The notes below the pieces were generated by a model, which was not told the origin of the DNA, searched no databases, and saw nothing but the letters and a program-made list of their open reading frames with translations. Made by a program: the position numbers and the translations under genes. DNA of 64,000 bases from Oleispira sp963933055 (lineage in GTDB: Bacteria; Pseudomonadota; Gammaproteobacteria; Pseudomonadales; Oceanobacteraceae), in NCBI GenBank assembly GCA_963933055.1, contig CAWVSY010000009.1, forward strand, positions 1-64,000, in the 5' to 3' direction. Below, one piece after another: positions 39,806 to 49,458 of the stretch. How positions within the stretch are numbered: position 1 is the stretch's first letter; each line of letters begins with the position of its first letter.

Positions 39806-42800
39806 TCAATGCCCTAGATGATATATCAGCGTAAGTTGGAAAGAATCTGCGCGCTTATTATCAAACTCATAGCGCTGCCACCCCACTGCTGCACTAATCT
39901 GTTTCATCAAAGAATGCTCTATACCCAAACCGTACAAGAAATCCGTTCCTGACTCTTCAATACTGCGGCGCTGCCCTTCTGTCACAAGATCAATATCACT
40001 CGACCAGTTAAATAAACCGAACTTTCCATAAGCACTCCAGTCTTCAGACATTGCATAACTGTACTTCCCCGTTAATGTAATCCCATCGCCCGATGGTTCA
40101 TGCACATCCAAAGAATCAAGGGTATCCAAAAGAGCGCTAACATCACCTTCAAGTCCAGAAATACCGATTTCAGCTTTTCCCAAATCGGCATACCCCAACT
40201 CTACCTGAAATCTATCAGTAAAAGCATAACCGACATAAGCAGCCCAGCCACTTCGCTCCTCATCACTATTATCAACCCTCGCAGTACTTCCGGCATTTTC
40301 CAAACGACGGTTAAATTTGTTCTGATATTCATCACTATCAACAAACATCAACTGCCCACCGATACTCAACTTATCAAAATCAAATCCATCATTAGCATAA
40401 CCAGAAGGAATAATTCCAACCAATAACAGCAATGCAGATAGTTGCTTAGAAGCATTAGACGACCTAAAACTCAGGGCTATCAACCCTAGTAAAGCAATCG
40501 CCCAGAAAGATAACGAACCACCACTGCGTGAACTACGAACAGTAACGGTACCCAAAGAACCGACACCACTAGGGTCAACCACTCTGCTATTTACTTCACC
40601 ATCGGCATCATTAGGACCACCATCTTGAATAATCACTTGCACACACCAATGACCAGGCGTTAATCCATCCACATAAGCGCTATCACCTGGAGGAGGACAG
40701 TATCCCTCATCACCCGCAGCAGACGCTATGCTATCAGTACCATTAATAATAAAGTCAGACCAGCTGCCGCTAATAAGCTTACGATAAACAGGATTAGCAG
40801 GAACCTGCGCCGCTTGCGCCATCACCAAACTTATCGTTTGCCCAGCAATCGGTAATTCACTAACTTCAAAATCAAAATAGCCGCCCACATTCGTTATATC
40901 ATCCAAAGGACTTTGTATGTGCGTTTGGATATCAATACCGTTTATTTTACTCGCACCATTACCAGTACCAATCGCAACAGAGCCTAAACGCAAACGTAAG
41001 CCTGGATTTGTTTCAATCAAGAAAGTTTCAGCATCACCACGCTTACCGCTAAGAACATTGCTATCCGCAATACCATCTAGGTAATCAGGCACACCATCGT
41101 TATCCGCATCACCATAGCCTTCCGTCGCATCATCAATACCATCGCCATCACTATCAGTACCAACGGCTAAATTCGGTGCCGCAGCTTGTATTAGTACATC
41201 AACTTTTGCAGAGGCCAATAATGGTGAGCTCGCGTCATCGGTGACTGAAACCGCTAATCGATAAACACCTGGTGCTAATGCGGCAGGATCAAAGGTAAAT
41301 GTACCGGCTGCAGAATCCGTATCTAAAAGCGCCGCATTCGTCCCCGCCCAATCAAAACTATGCGTATCACCTGTATTAGGGTCACTCACCGTTGCGGTAG
41401 CAACAATATTGCCATTACCAATAACTGCAATACTGTTAGCGGCTAGCCCATTTTGATTCAAAGTTAACGTTACTCGTGGCGCTTCATTTACTTCAGACAA
41501 CGTAATGATGTGCTCATTCAATGCTCCAACTGCGGCATTCGTCAACGTTCCCATGCTTAAGATAATGGTTTCTCCATCATCCCCAGCACCATCATCAACC
41601 ACATTAAAAGTAACACGGCCTGAACGACCGCTAGCGATTTCAATTTCACCGCCAGCAAGATTATGATCGCTAGGATTATCAGCCGTTCCACTCACTGTAT
41701 ACGGGATGGTAACCGGGTAATCTGCGGCAGTCCCATTAAGAAATGCCTTTACTACAACCTGCGGAGCACCCTTGTCATCAATCACTTGGTCGCGGGCAAA
41801 ATTAGCCAGCGGGCGTACTTTAAGAATTTGAGTTGCCTGCCCAACATTGCCCACACTGTCTGTAGATTGCCATAAAATAGTATGCGTACCAGGAGCGAAT
41901 GGACCCGGCTTATTGGGTATTGCCTTGATGACTCCATCGGTAATATCCGTCACAGAAGCGCCGCTCAAGTCGACTCGAGTCAGCAGCCCTTTAGCATTCA
42001 CCGTTAAATCGACAGGGGCAGTCACCACAGGCGCTGCATCAACCAAAGTAATGGTTAACATTTGCGTTGTCGAAAATTCACCATCCGAAACTTGTACCTG
42101 AACTACATAAGTACGAGGAACAGGAGTATTGCTTGCAGGTGAAACAAAACGCATTTCGCCAGTAGCAGCATCAATAGAAAATTTATTCGCATCAGCACCA
42201 CCAATCAACGAATAGACCAGATTAGAAGTGTCAGGATCGGTCGCTATAATCGACGTAAGTACCGACAAGCTTTGTGGCACTTCAGCCGCCGCTACGCCAC
42301 CTCCGCCATGCGAAGTAATCTCTGGCTCATCATTAATGGGATTAATCGTAATATTCGCCGTTGCGCTGCCTTCACTGCCATCTTGAGCGATTGCCTTGAC
42401 GGTTAATACGCGTGGATCTTCAGGTGGCGTATCCGAGCTATTATGGAAAGTCACTAAGCGCGCAATGCTCTGAACCGCACTATCAGCAACGGCGGTACCT
42501 CCGACCAAACGTACACCATCAACGTATAAACTCGCCCCTACCCCAAGACCACCACTAGCATCATAAGTACCTGATACAAAACGAAATTTATACGTGTCAG
42601 TGACCGTAATTGTCGCATTACTGGGTGTATAAACACGCGTATCACCTCGCTGAGAAAACAATAACGTTTCTGTATCATCAGCGGTATTAAAAACATCGTC
42701 AGGGCCATTACCAATTAAAAAACCAAACACCTCATACCAATCACCACCATTTTGGGCTGACCACTCAACAAAAATCTGATCGCCATTAAATGCCTCAAAC

Positions 42801-43507
42801 GCGGTACTATCAGCATACGGGCCATGGGTAGAGCAATAACCATCAGGATTTTGACCTGACCCTGGTGCAGTACAAGAAATTCTTCCACTAATGAGCAACT
42901 GCATGGCATACGACCCTTGGCTAACTGGGCTAGTGACCGCTTGGACCGTATAATTAGTCGATGTGGTTGTCGCAAGTAATACTGTGCCAGTACCACTATT
43001 TGCGGGAGAAGTTTGCACCCAAGGAATACTATCACCATTGATATCAGCGTCATTGGGATACTGTTCTTCATAAACAGTCCAGCCCGTAACATCACCGGTC
43101 TCAAAATTTCCATTAACCAAAGGGCTCGAAAATAACACGCTTAGCGGCGCTCCATTTTGACCATTATTCGTACTATCCACTGACCCTATGCGATCACGCC
43201 CAGCACCATTACCTAGATAAACATCACCATCAGTCACAGAGATTGCACCAGCAGCATCCACATCACTATCACTCGATAGTGCTAAGATATCACTCGCAAC
43301 CGCATCGGCTAACGAGAATGTAATAGAGCCATCACTATAGGCCCCTCCTCCCGTAGTTCCGATATCGACATCAATGATTATGGCAGGGTCCTGCTCGTCA
43401 ACCGTAAGATTATTAAGGCCAGTAATCACAGGGACTCCTGCGCTAGCGGCTAAGCTTTGTAAGGCTATTAGCCAAAAAGCAAGAAAGGTTAAGTACGAAG
43501 CAGGCAT
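39806..43507 (-). CDS. Large surface protein: Ig/cadherin-like and choice-of-anchor U domains, internal sorting signal, outer-membrane barrel
   Basis: A 1233-residue protein. A signal peptide covers residues 1-23. Repeated beta-sandwich modules follow: a cadherin-like domain with GEMRFVSPASNTPVPRTYVV, an HYR-like domain, a Calx-beta-like segment and a cadherin-like one. A Ca-binding-like DSDGDGIDDATEGYGDADND loop opens a choice-of-anchor U domain (about 790-980). At Gly996-Gly997 a Gly-Gly, hydrophobic helix and Arg form a C-terminal sorting signal. In frame after it comes a second signal-like helix ending SGYA and then a barrel of about 197 residues (VELGYADLGKAEIG, SAYGKFGLFNWSSDID). The fusion is unusual. 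Likely a cell-surface adhesin or protector. It is followed by a 13-bp hairpin. Confidence 0.8.
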   Translation of the reverse strand: MPASYLTFLAFWLIALQSLAASAGVPVITGLNNLTVDEQDPAIIIDVDIGTTGGGAYSDGSITFSLADAVASDILALSSDSDVDAAGAISVTDGDVYLGNGAGRDRIGSVDSTNNGQNGAPLSVLFSSPLVNGNFETGDVTGWTVYEEQYPNDADINGDSIPWVQTSPANSGTGTVLLATTTSTNYTVQAVTSPVSQGSYAMQLLISGRISCTAPGSGQNPDGYCSTHGPYADSTAFEAFNGDQIFVEWSAQNGGDWYEVFGFLIGNGPDDVFNTADDTETLLFSQRGDTRVYTPSNATITVTDTYKFRFVSGTYDASGGLGVGASLYVDGVRLVGGTAVADSAVQSIARLVTFHNSSDTPPEDPRVLTVKAIAQDGSEGSATANITINPINDEPEITSHGGGGVAAAEVPQSLSVLTSIIATDPDTSNLVYSLIGGADANKFSIDAATGEMRFVSPASNTPVPRTYVVQVQVSDGEFSTTQMLTITLVDAAPVVTAPVDLTVNAKGLLTRVDLSGASVTDITDGVIKAIPNKPGPFAPGTHTILWQSTDSVGNVGQATQILKVRPLANFARDQVIDDKGAPQVVVKAFLNGTAADYPVTIPYTVSGTADNPSDHNLAGGEIEIASGRSGRVTFNVVDDGAGDDGETIILSMGTLTNAAVGALNEHIITLSEVNEAPRVTLTLNQNGLAANSIAVIGNGNIVATATVSDPNTGDTHSFDWAGTNAALLDTDSAAGTFTFDPAALAPGVYRLAVSVTDDASSPLLASAKVDVLIQAAAPNLAVGTDSDGDGIDDATEGYGDADNDGVPDYLDGIADSNVLSGKRGDAETFLIETNPGLRLRLGSVAIGTGNGASKINGIDIQTHIQSPLDDITNVGGYFDFEVSELPIAGQTISLVMAQAAQVPANPVYRKLISGSWSDFIINGTDSIASAAGDEGYCPPPGDSAYVDGLTPGHWCVQVIIQDGGPNDADGEVNSRVVDPSGVGSLGTVTVRSSRSGGSLSFWAIALLGLIALSFRSSNASKQLSALLLLVGIIPSGYANDGFDFDKLSIGGQLMFVDSDEYQNKFNRRLENAGSTARVDNSDEERSGWAAYVGYAFTDRFQVELGYADLGKAEIGISGLEGDVSALLDTLDSLDVHEPSGDGITLTGKYSYAMSEDWSAYGKFGLFNWSSDIDLVTEGQRRSIEESGTDFLYGLGIEHSLMKQISAAVGWQRYEFDNKRADSFQLTLIYHLGH

Positions 43508-43631
43508 TGTTTAATTCCTTAAAATTAATAGGCTCCAACTAACGATAGGCGATGATATGAGGATTTCCCTGACTAATACTAAAAATATCTATAAACCCTA
43601 CTTTATTATTATTGCTCAGCACACCCACAAA

Positions 43632-43660
43632 CAAAAAAGGCCAGCATAAGCTGACCTTTT
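43632..43660 (-). terminator. Intrinsic terminator of amtB
   Basis: On the minus strand AAAAGGTCAGC and GCTGGCCTTTT form an 11-bp stem (one G-U) around TTAT, followed by further T residues. It lies 56 bases after the amtB stop at 43716. Confidence 0.85.
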
Positions 43661-43715
43661 ATTTAGGGTTACGTTATTGAATAAATAGCACCCTTATCTA
43701 CGATTCATTCAAATG

Positions 43716-44954
43716 TTAATCATAAGAATTAGCACCAATTTTATGAATCGATAAATCAGCACCGTTGTATTCAGATTCTTCATCTAAACGAATGCCCACC
43801 AGCTTATCAATGGTTCCGTATACTAAGAAACCGCCTATAACAGCAACCGCTACCCCTGCCAATGAACCGATGAGTTGCGACATAAAACTAACACCCCCCA
43901 TACCGCCAAATGCCTCTAAACCAAAGATACCCGCTGCAATACCCCCCCACAAACCGCATAAACCGTGAAGAGGCCAAACACCTAATACATCATCAAATCT
44001 AGGAAATTTATTTTGCACATACATAAAGGCGAAAACGAACAAACCGCCCGCAATGGCACCAACGATCAATGAACCAATTGGGTGCATTACATCTGAACCA
44101 GCACAAACCGCTACCAAACCCGCCAATGGGCCGTTATGAATGAAACCAGGATCTTTCTTACCAACCACCATGGCTGAAATCGTACCACCTACCATTGCCA
44201 TTAAACTGTTCACGGCAACCAAACCAGAAATACCATTAATCGTTTGAGCTGACATCACATTAAAGCCAAACCAGCCAACGGCTAGAATCCACGCACCCAA
44301 AGCAAGAAACGGAATATTTGAAGGTGCAAAAGCAACAACACGACCATCACGATAGCGACCTTTACGAGAACCGAGTACCAGAATTGCTGCAAACCCGATC
44401 CAGCCACCAACCCCGTGAACGACAATTGAGCCCGCAAAATCATGAAAACTCGCACCGAACGTTGCCTCTAACCAACCCTGAAAGTTAAATCCAAGAACGG
44501 TATTGCTGTTCCAGATAATTCCTTCAAAGAAAGGATATACAAGAGCCACAATGAAAGAGGATGCGATCAGCATAGGATAGAACTTCGCACGCTCTGCAAC
44601 ACCGCCCGAGACAATGGCAGGAATTGCTGCTGCGAACGTTAATAAGAAGAAAAACTTAACCAGCTCATAGCCATTGCTTGCGACCAGCTCGTTCGCGCCG
44701 ACAAAAAAGTCCATCCCATAAGCGATTTGATAACCAACAAAGAAATAAGCAATCGTCGAAATTCCAAAATCGGTCAAAATCTTAACCAAAGCATTCACTT
44801 GGTTTTTATGACGAACAGTACCCACTTCTAAAAAAGCAAAACCTGCGTGCATGGCCAATACCATCACCGCACCCAATAAGATGAACATCGTATTAGAGCT
44901 TTGAACCAAAGTTTCTACTGCGCTTGATACACTTGCTATATTTTCAGCTGCCAC
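43716..44954 (-). CDS. amtB: Ammonium transporter
   Basis: 412 residues from GTG 44954, with AGGG eight to nine bases upstream; the frame runs back to 44996, but that part overlaps a hairpin. It shows the Amt family pattern of about 11 helices: NTMFILLGAVMVLAMHAGFAF, GTVRHKNQVN, FHDFAGSIVVHGVGGWIGFAA with the pore His, VGWFGFNVMSAQ, and the second pore His in WPLHGLCGLWGG. It moves ammonium across the inner membrane, normally under GlnK control. No glnK gene adjoins. A terminator-like hairpin lies in its leader (see separate entry). Confidence 0.95.
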   Translation of the reverse strand: MAAENIASVSSAVETLVQSSNTMFILLGAVMVLAMHAGFAFLEVGTVRHKNQVNALVKILTDFGISTIAYFFVGYQIAYGMDFFVGANELVASNGYELVKFFFLLTFAAAIPAIVSGGVAERAKFYPMLIASSFIVALVYPFFEGIIWNSNTVLGFNFQGWLEATFGASFHDFAGSIVVHGVGGWIGFAAILVLGSRKGRYRDGRVVAFAPSNIPFLALGAWILAVGWFGFNVMSAQTINGISGLVAVNSLMAMVGGTISAMVVGKKDPGFIHNGPLAGLVAVCAGSDVMHPIGSLIVGAIAGGLFVFAFMYVQNKFPRFDDVLGVWPLHGLCGLWGGIAAGIFGLEAFGGMGGVSFMSQLIGSLAGVAVAVIGGFLVYGTIDKLVGIRLDEESEYNGADLSIHKIGANSYD

Positions 44955-44982
44955 GATAAGGCCCTTTTTTATTACAATCTTT

Positions 44983-45016
44983 AAAAAAATGCCCAAGCAA
45001 TATCGTTGGGCATTTT
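44983..45016 (-). promoter_or_regulatory. Terminator-like hairpin in the amtB leader
   Basis: AAAATGCCCAA (44986-44996) pairs with TTGGGCATTTT (45006-45016) and is followed on the minus strand by a T-run, then about 30 bases lead to the amtB GTG. A plausible promoter (-10 TATGAT complementing 45041-45046, weak -35 TTTTGC complementing 45064-45069) lies before the hairpin, so transcripts would run through it. It could attenuate amtB. The rlmKL gene has its own terminator further upstream. Confidence 0.6.
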
Positions 45017-45077
45017 ATTTTTTTCTAGACTAAAGCAGATATCATACCAATTTGTCGAGATTGGCAAAATAAGCCAT

Positions 45078-45119
45078 AAAAAAGCGCTTCATTAGTGTGC
45101 ATCAACTGAAATAAAGCGC
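45078..45119 (-). terminator. Intrinsic terminator of rlmKL
   Basis: On the minus strand GCGCTTTATT pairs with AATGAAGCGC (10 bp with one wobble) around a 16-base loop, followed by six T residues. It begins 15 bases after the rlmKL stop at 45134. Confidence 0.8.
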
Positions 45120-45133
45120 CCTACAAGGAGGCT

Positions 45134-47461
45134 TTATTTTTTCTTAGCATGACGTATCTCAAAACAATGGTGGATATTTGCACGACGTGCATAATCATTA
45201 GGCACTGATTTGGAGCTTACATTCTCAACAGTGAACTGTTTTAGTGCACCCTCATCCATATCGAACTTGCGCAAGTTGTTTGAGAAGATCAATAAACCGT
45301 GTTTTGTTAAGCGTGCCATCGCCAACTCAATCAATTCAACATGATCTCGCTGAATATCCAACACACCTTCCATCTTTTTCGAATTAGAGAACGTTGGTGG
45401 GTCCATAAAGATCAGATCGTACTTTTCTTCTTCCGATTGACCTTGAATCGTTTGCAACCACTCGCGACAATCGGCCTCAATAAACTGATGCTTCTCATCT
45501 TTTTTCTCTGCTTGCGACTGACCCCAAGGATTACTCACACCACGAGTACTGCCCTTAGTTTTACTATCGCTGGACGAAGGCATAGCAGCCACCTTGCCTT
45601 GATTACCTTGCGTCGTATTCTTTAGGAAACCATTCAAACGAAAGTTGTCTTCTGCCCATGCAAGATAGGTTTTAGATAAATCAACCGACGTTGTCGTTTT
45701 CGCCCCAGCAACCGCGGCATGCACACTGGCCGTTGCGGTATAGCAGAAAAGGTTTAAGAAACGCTGACCTTTAGCAATAGAAGCAATATTCATACGCGTA
45801 GGACGATGATCCAAGAACAAACCCGTATCCAAATAATCATGCAGGTTCACCCAGATCTTGGCATTACCTTCAATCACTTCCATGCGACGCGCTTCCGCCT
45901 CTTGCTGAAAATCACCACGGCGCTGATACTGTTTTTTACCCGACTGACGCTCACGGCGCTTCAGCACAATATTATCCGCAGCAATACCCGTAACTTCTGG
46001 TAATACGGCGAGTAGATCCAAGATGCGACGTTCAGCCTTATTAGGATCAATGGTCTTTGGCGCTACGTATTCTTGTACGTGCAAGCAGTCGTTATACATA
46101 TCGATAGCAACCGAATACTCTGGCAAATCGGCATCATAAATACGGTAACAGTTAATATTTTCGCGCTTAGCCCATTTTTTTAGAGGCTTAAGATTTTTCT
46201 TTAAACGGTTCGCGAAGGCTTCAACTGGGCCACGAATAGCACTGGTCAACTCGACCATCGAACGCGCATCGCAAGCATTGAAAACCAAGAAGGTACACGG
46301 AATTGCACCATTATAGAGCGCATATTTTTTATGCAATGGACGACGGATATTTCGCGCCAAATCCACATTACCCGTAATCATCGCCATTCCCCACTCAGGA
46401 AGATTGGCACGCGTTACTTCATTCAATTCGTTATACAGTGGAGAAAGCTGAGGCAGTTCACTCAAACGCTCACCATAAGGCGGGTTACAGATAATCAAAC
46501 CGCCCTTTTTAATCGCCTTCTCACGCAACCATAATTCTTGGAACGGCTTCGACTGAATCTGAACATTTTCATCCAGTACTTCATCGCCAGTGCCCGCACG
46601 AGAGAAGTTCGATAGTGTCGCTTCAATCTGATCAGGATTACTGTCATAACCAAAGAACTGACTTTCAAGCTTGGCTAAACCGTCGGTGCGACGCTGTCGC
46701 GCTTCACTAACAATGGTTTGCCAGACTGTGCGGTCATGCATTTTAAGCGCTTCAAACCCCTGCACTTGGCGGTTTAAACCCGGCGCAATATCTGCCGCCA
46801 TCATCAAGCCTTCAATCAATAACGTACCCGAGCCACACATCGGATCAAGTAAATTTTCACCCAATGCCGCGCGTGCTGGCCAGCCTGCACGAATCAATAA
46901 AGCCGCCGCTAAGTTCTCTTTTAATGGTGCTTGGCCTGGCATTAAACGATAGCCACGCTTGTGTAGGCTATCCCCTGCAATATTCAGGCTGATCGTAATG
47001 CGACCATGACGCAGCTGCACCTCAATCTTTACATCGGCTTCTTTATCAACATTGGGACGTGCACCCACATCGGCGCGAAAACGATCACAAATAGCATCTT
47101 TAATTTTCTGGCCACCAAACTGAGTATTATTAACAAACTCAGATTTGCCATGAAAATCAATACGAATACTGTTATCAACGGTAAAAAGTTCAGACCAAGG
47201 GATGTCGTACGCCACTTGATACATTTGGTCCACATCGTCCACCTGACATTCTTTCAGGGGGAGTAATAAACGGGTGGCGAGCCTGGTCCATAAGCAAAAG
47301 CGATACGCTAGCTCCAAATCACCTAACCAGCTCACACCCAGGTGACTTTCTTTAATCACCTCGCCGCCTAACTGCCTGATTTCATCGGCTAAAAGTTGCT
47401 CAACGCCTTTTGGGCATACGGCAAATATTTCGCGCGGCTGACCCATTGTTAATTCTTGCAT
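45134..47461 (-). CDS. rlmKL: 23S rRNA G2445/G2069 methyltransferase RlmKL
   Basis: About 775 residues from ATG 47461 (a GTG at 47470 in frame is also possible). A THUMP-containing N-terminal part (residues about 5-165) is followed by an N2-methyltransferase domain (LDPMCGSGTLLIEGL, LIICNPPYGERL) and a second methyltransferase (FLNLFCYTATASVHAAVAGA, DLIFMDPPTFSNSKKM) for m7G2069. It is about 70 residues longer than the E. coli protein (702). The extra length lies partly in a Ser/Gly/Lys-rich insertion near residues 615-660. It is divergent from rmf. Confidence 0.96.
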   Translation of the reverse strand: MQELTMGQPREIFAVCPKGVEQLLADEIRQLGGEVIKESHLGVSWLGDLELAYRFCLWTRLATRLLLPLKECQVDDVDQMYQVAYDIPWSELFTVDNSIRIDFHGKSEFVNNTQFGGQKIKDAICDRFRADVGARPNVDKEADVKIEVQLRHGRITISLNIAGDSLHKRGYRLMPGQAPLKENLAAALLIRAGWPARAALGENLLDPMCGSGTLLIEGLMMAADIAPGLNRQVQGFEALKMHDRTVWQTIVSEARQRRTDGLAKLESQFFGYDSNPDQIEATLSNFSRAGTGDEVLDENVQIQSKPFQELWLREKAIKKGGLIICNPPYGERLSELPQLSPLYNELNEVTRANLPEWGMAMITGNVDLARNIRRPLHKKYALYNGAIPCTFLVFNACDARSMVELTSAIRGPVEAFANRLKKNLKPLKKWAKRENINCYRIYDADLPEYSVAIDMYNDCLHVQEYVAPKTIDPNKAERRILDLLAVLPEVTGIAADNIVLKRRERQSGKKQYQRRGDFQQEAEARRMEVIEGNAKIWVNLHDYLDTGLFLDHRPTRMNIASIAKGQRFLNLFCYTATASVHAAVAGAKTTTSVDLSKTYLAWAEDNFRLNGFLKNTTQGNQGKVAAMPSSSDSKTKGSTRGVSNPWGQSQAEKKDEKHQFIEADCREWLQTIQGQSEEEKYDLIFMDPPTFSNSKKMEGVLDIQRDHVELIELAMARLTKHGLLIFSNNLRKFDMDEGALKQFTVENVSSKSVPNDYARRANIHHCFEIRHAKKK

Positions 47462-47689
47462 GCTCTGCACACCTAATATGTCAAAGAACCGATTGTTTTA
47501 AAAATCAGTTTTAATAGAAAAAAATAATCGTTAACAGCCTAGCCATTAACGCGGTACAACATGTCATGACATTAAGAACATGAGTGCACATTCTTAATGT
47601 CTGACCTAATCCTGCGTAGGTTTGCTGAATGTTCCAATAACTTTCAGCTTAGCAGGCTTACTGTTTAATATTTTGAGTGAGGATACTCT

Positions 47690-47884
47690 ATGAAGAAACA
47701 GAAACGTGACCAACAGCAACGCGCTTTTACACGCGGTTATTTAGCTGGCGCCGAGCGTCGCTCCAAAGACTTAGCTCCCGTAGGCTCAGCCCATGAATCA
47801 TGGATGTCTGGCTGGCGAGAAGGTCGATCAGATAACTGGGACGGAATGACGGGCGTTTCTGGCATCCACAAACTGACTCTTTAA
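47690..47884 (+). CDS. rmf: Ribosome modulation factor Rmf
   Basis: A 64-residue basic protein with the Rmf pattern KKQKRDQQQRAFTRGYLAGA and SWMSGWREGRSDNW. It dimerises and inactivates 70S ribosomes as 100S particles in stationary phase. AGGA lies eight to nine bases upstream of the start. A strong terminator follows. It stands as a single-gene unit and is divergent from rlmKL by 230 bases. Confidence 0.95.
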   Translation: MKKQKRDQQQRAFTRGYLAGAERRSKDLAPVGSAHESWMSGWREGRSDNWDGMTGVSGIHKLTL

Positions 47885-47937
47885 TTTACGCATTCAGAAA
47901 CATCATTCAAATCTCCTCTTCAGGGAGACGGTAAAAT

Positions 47938-47971
47938 AAAGAAAGCCCAGCTTAGATCTGGGCTTTCTTTT
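47938..47971. terminator. Bidirectional terminator between rmf and pyrD
   Basis: GAAAGCCCAG (47941-47950) and CTGGGCTTTC (47958-47967) form a 10-bp perfect stem with a 7-base loop, flanked by A residues on one side and T on the other, so it can end both the rightward rmf and the leftward pyrD transcripts. Confidence 0.88.
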
Positions 47972-48038
47972 GCCTACTCAAATGTCTACTCGAGCCTGAC
48001 TTACCATAGTTTCTGAAAATGGGATCTGAAAATGCTGC

Positions 48039-49082
48039 TTATTTACTGCGCGCAAAACGAGCAGCAATAGCGTCCACACTTTCACGAATCAATTCAGGAC
48101 CACGGAAAATGAAACCACTGTATATTTGCACCAACTGAGCGCCTGCATCGATTTTTTCAACAGCGCCAGTGCCATCTAAAATACCCCCCACCCCGACAAC
48201 CGGTAATTTACCATCAAGGGCTTTCACCAAAGCTTCTACTGTATCCGTTGCAGAATCTTCAAGCGGGGCACCACTCAGCCCACCCGCTTCATTACCAAAC
48301 TTACAGCCCTCTACGCCTTCGCGAGAGAGAGTCGTATTGGTTGCGATAACACCATCAATGTTATTTTTGATCAGTGTTTCTGCAACCAACGCAACGTTCT
48401 CTTCATCCATATCAGGAGCGATTTTAACCAATACTGGTTTATAGCCAAATTCTTCCGCCAACTCTAGCTGACGCGCCTTGATCGGCGCTAGCAACTCATC
48501 CAGCGTATCGCCAAACTGTAAGTCACGCAGTCCTGGTGTGTTTGGAGAAGAGATGTTTACCGTCACGTAGGTTGCGTATTGATACACTTTATTCAAACAA
48601 ATCAAATAATCATCAACCGCATTTTCAACAGGCGTATCGAAGTTCTTACCGATATTAATACCCAAAACGCCTTTAAATTTGGCTTTTTTAACCTGTTCAA
48701 CAAGGTGATCAACACCCTTGTTATTAAAACCCATGCGATTAATGATCGCTTGCTTTTCAGCAATGCGAAATAAGCGTGGCTTAGGGTTACCCGGCTGAGG
48801 TCGAGGCGTAATCGTACCAATCTCAATCGAACCAAATCCTAAACGCGCGAACGCATCAATGTAATCACCATTCTTATCAAGGCCCGCGGCCAAACCCACC
48901 GGGTTCGGATACGTAATCCCCATAACTTCAACAGGGCAATCAGGAATTTTAGGGGCAATATAAGACAATAAAGACAAACGCTCTGCAGCGCCAAGCATAT
49001 CAAGGCCAAGTTCATGAGATGTTTCGCCACTCATTTTGAACATTACTTTTCGTACTAAACCGTACCAATCGAGACCTGACAT
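48039..49082 (-). CDS. pyrD: Dihydroorotate dehydrogenase (quinone), class 2
   Basis: A 347-residue membrane-associated flavoprotein that oxidises dihydroorotate to orotate with quinone as acceptor. FMN and substrate strings are present: [41 protein letters not shown] with the class 2 catalytic Ser, [28 protein letters not shown] and [11 protein letters not shown]. The N-terminal helix ([19 protein letters not shown]) is the class 2 membrane-association segment. Confidence 0.97.
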   Translation of the reverse strand: MSGLDWYGLVRKVMFKMSGETSHELGLDMLGAAERLSLLSYIAPKIPDCPVEVMGITYPNPVGLAAGLDKNGDYIDAFARLGFGSIEIGTITPRPQPGNPKPRLFRIAEKQAIINRMGFNNKGVDHLVEQVKKAKFKGVLGINIGKNFDTPVENAVDDYLICLNKVYQYATYVTVNISSPNTPGLRDLQFGDTLDELLAPIKARQLELAEEFGYKPVLVKIAPDMDEENVALVAETLIKNNIDGVIATNTTLSREGVEGCKFGNEAGGLSGAPLEDSATDTVEALVKALDGKLPVVGVGGILDGTGAVEKIDAGAQLVQIYSGFIFRGPELIRESVDAIAARFARSK

Positions 49083-49171
49083 TATCTTCGCCTTTTGAAT
49101 TCTGTTTTAAAGTTGCGCGCACGCTAAAAAATCGCGCACATTATACGACAAAAGGGGGTATTTTAAACGCA

Positions 49172-49393
49172 CTATTTAATGCGTACGATGCCATCAAATT
49201 TGTTATCAGCATCAAAATGGATTTTAAAGGTGCCATGAATGCCTTCATGACCCACAACATTCTTTAAAATAACCGCTGGAAAACGCACAACCCGACCGTC
49301 GGTCGCTGTTGCTACAACCGTTTGTACCTGCCCTTGATAAAAGCTGAGGTAATCCTCTCGGGATATATGCAGTGATACTATAATTTCTTTCAT
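49172..49393 (-). CDS. DUF2835 family protein
   Basis: About 73 residues from ATG 49393 (the open frame runs 12 codons further). The opening KEIIVSLHISREDYLSFYQG and the RVVRFPAVILKNVVGHEGIHG and FKIHFDADNKF strings match DUF2835. The fold and role are not known to me. It sits alone between pyrD and the divergent RlmI-like gene. Confidence 0.85.
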   Translation of the reverse strand: MKEIIVSLHISREDYLSFYQGQVQTVVATATDGRVVRFPAVILKNVVGHEGIHGTFKIHFDADNKFDGIVRIK

Positions 49394-49458
49394 AATCCGG
49401 ATAATAGCCAACATACACAACGCCTTCAAGCTTCAGCGCTAAGCTGTTAGAATGCGCT

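Noticed and set aside
44983..45016. A sigma-54 promoter (-24/-12) for amtB, suggested by TGCCCA and TTGC on the minus strand.
   Set aside because: The -24 GG is absent (GC instead) and the string is already part of the hairpin stem, so the match is not credible.
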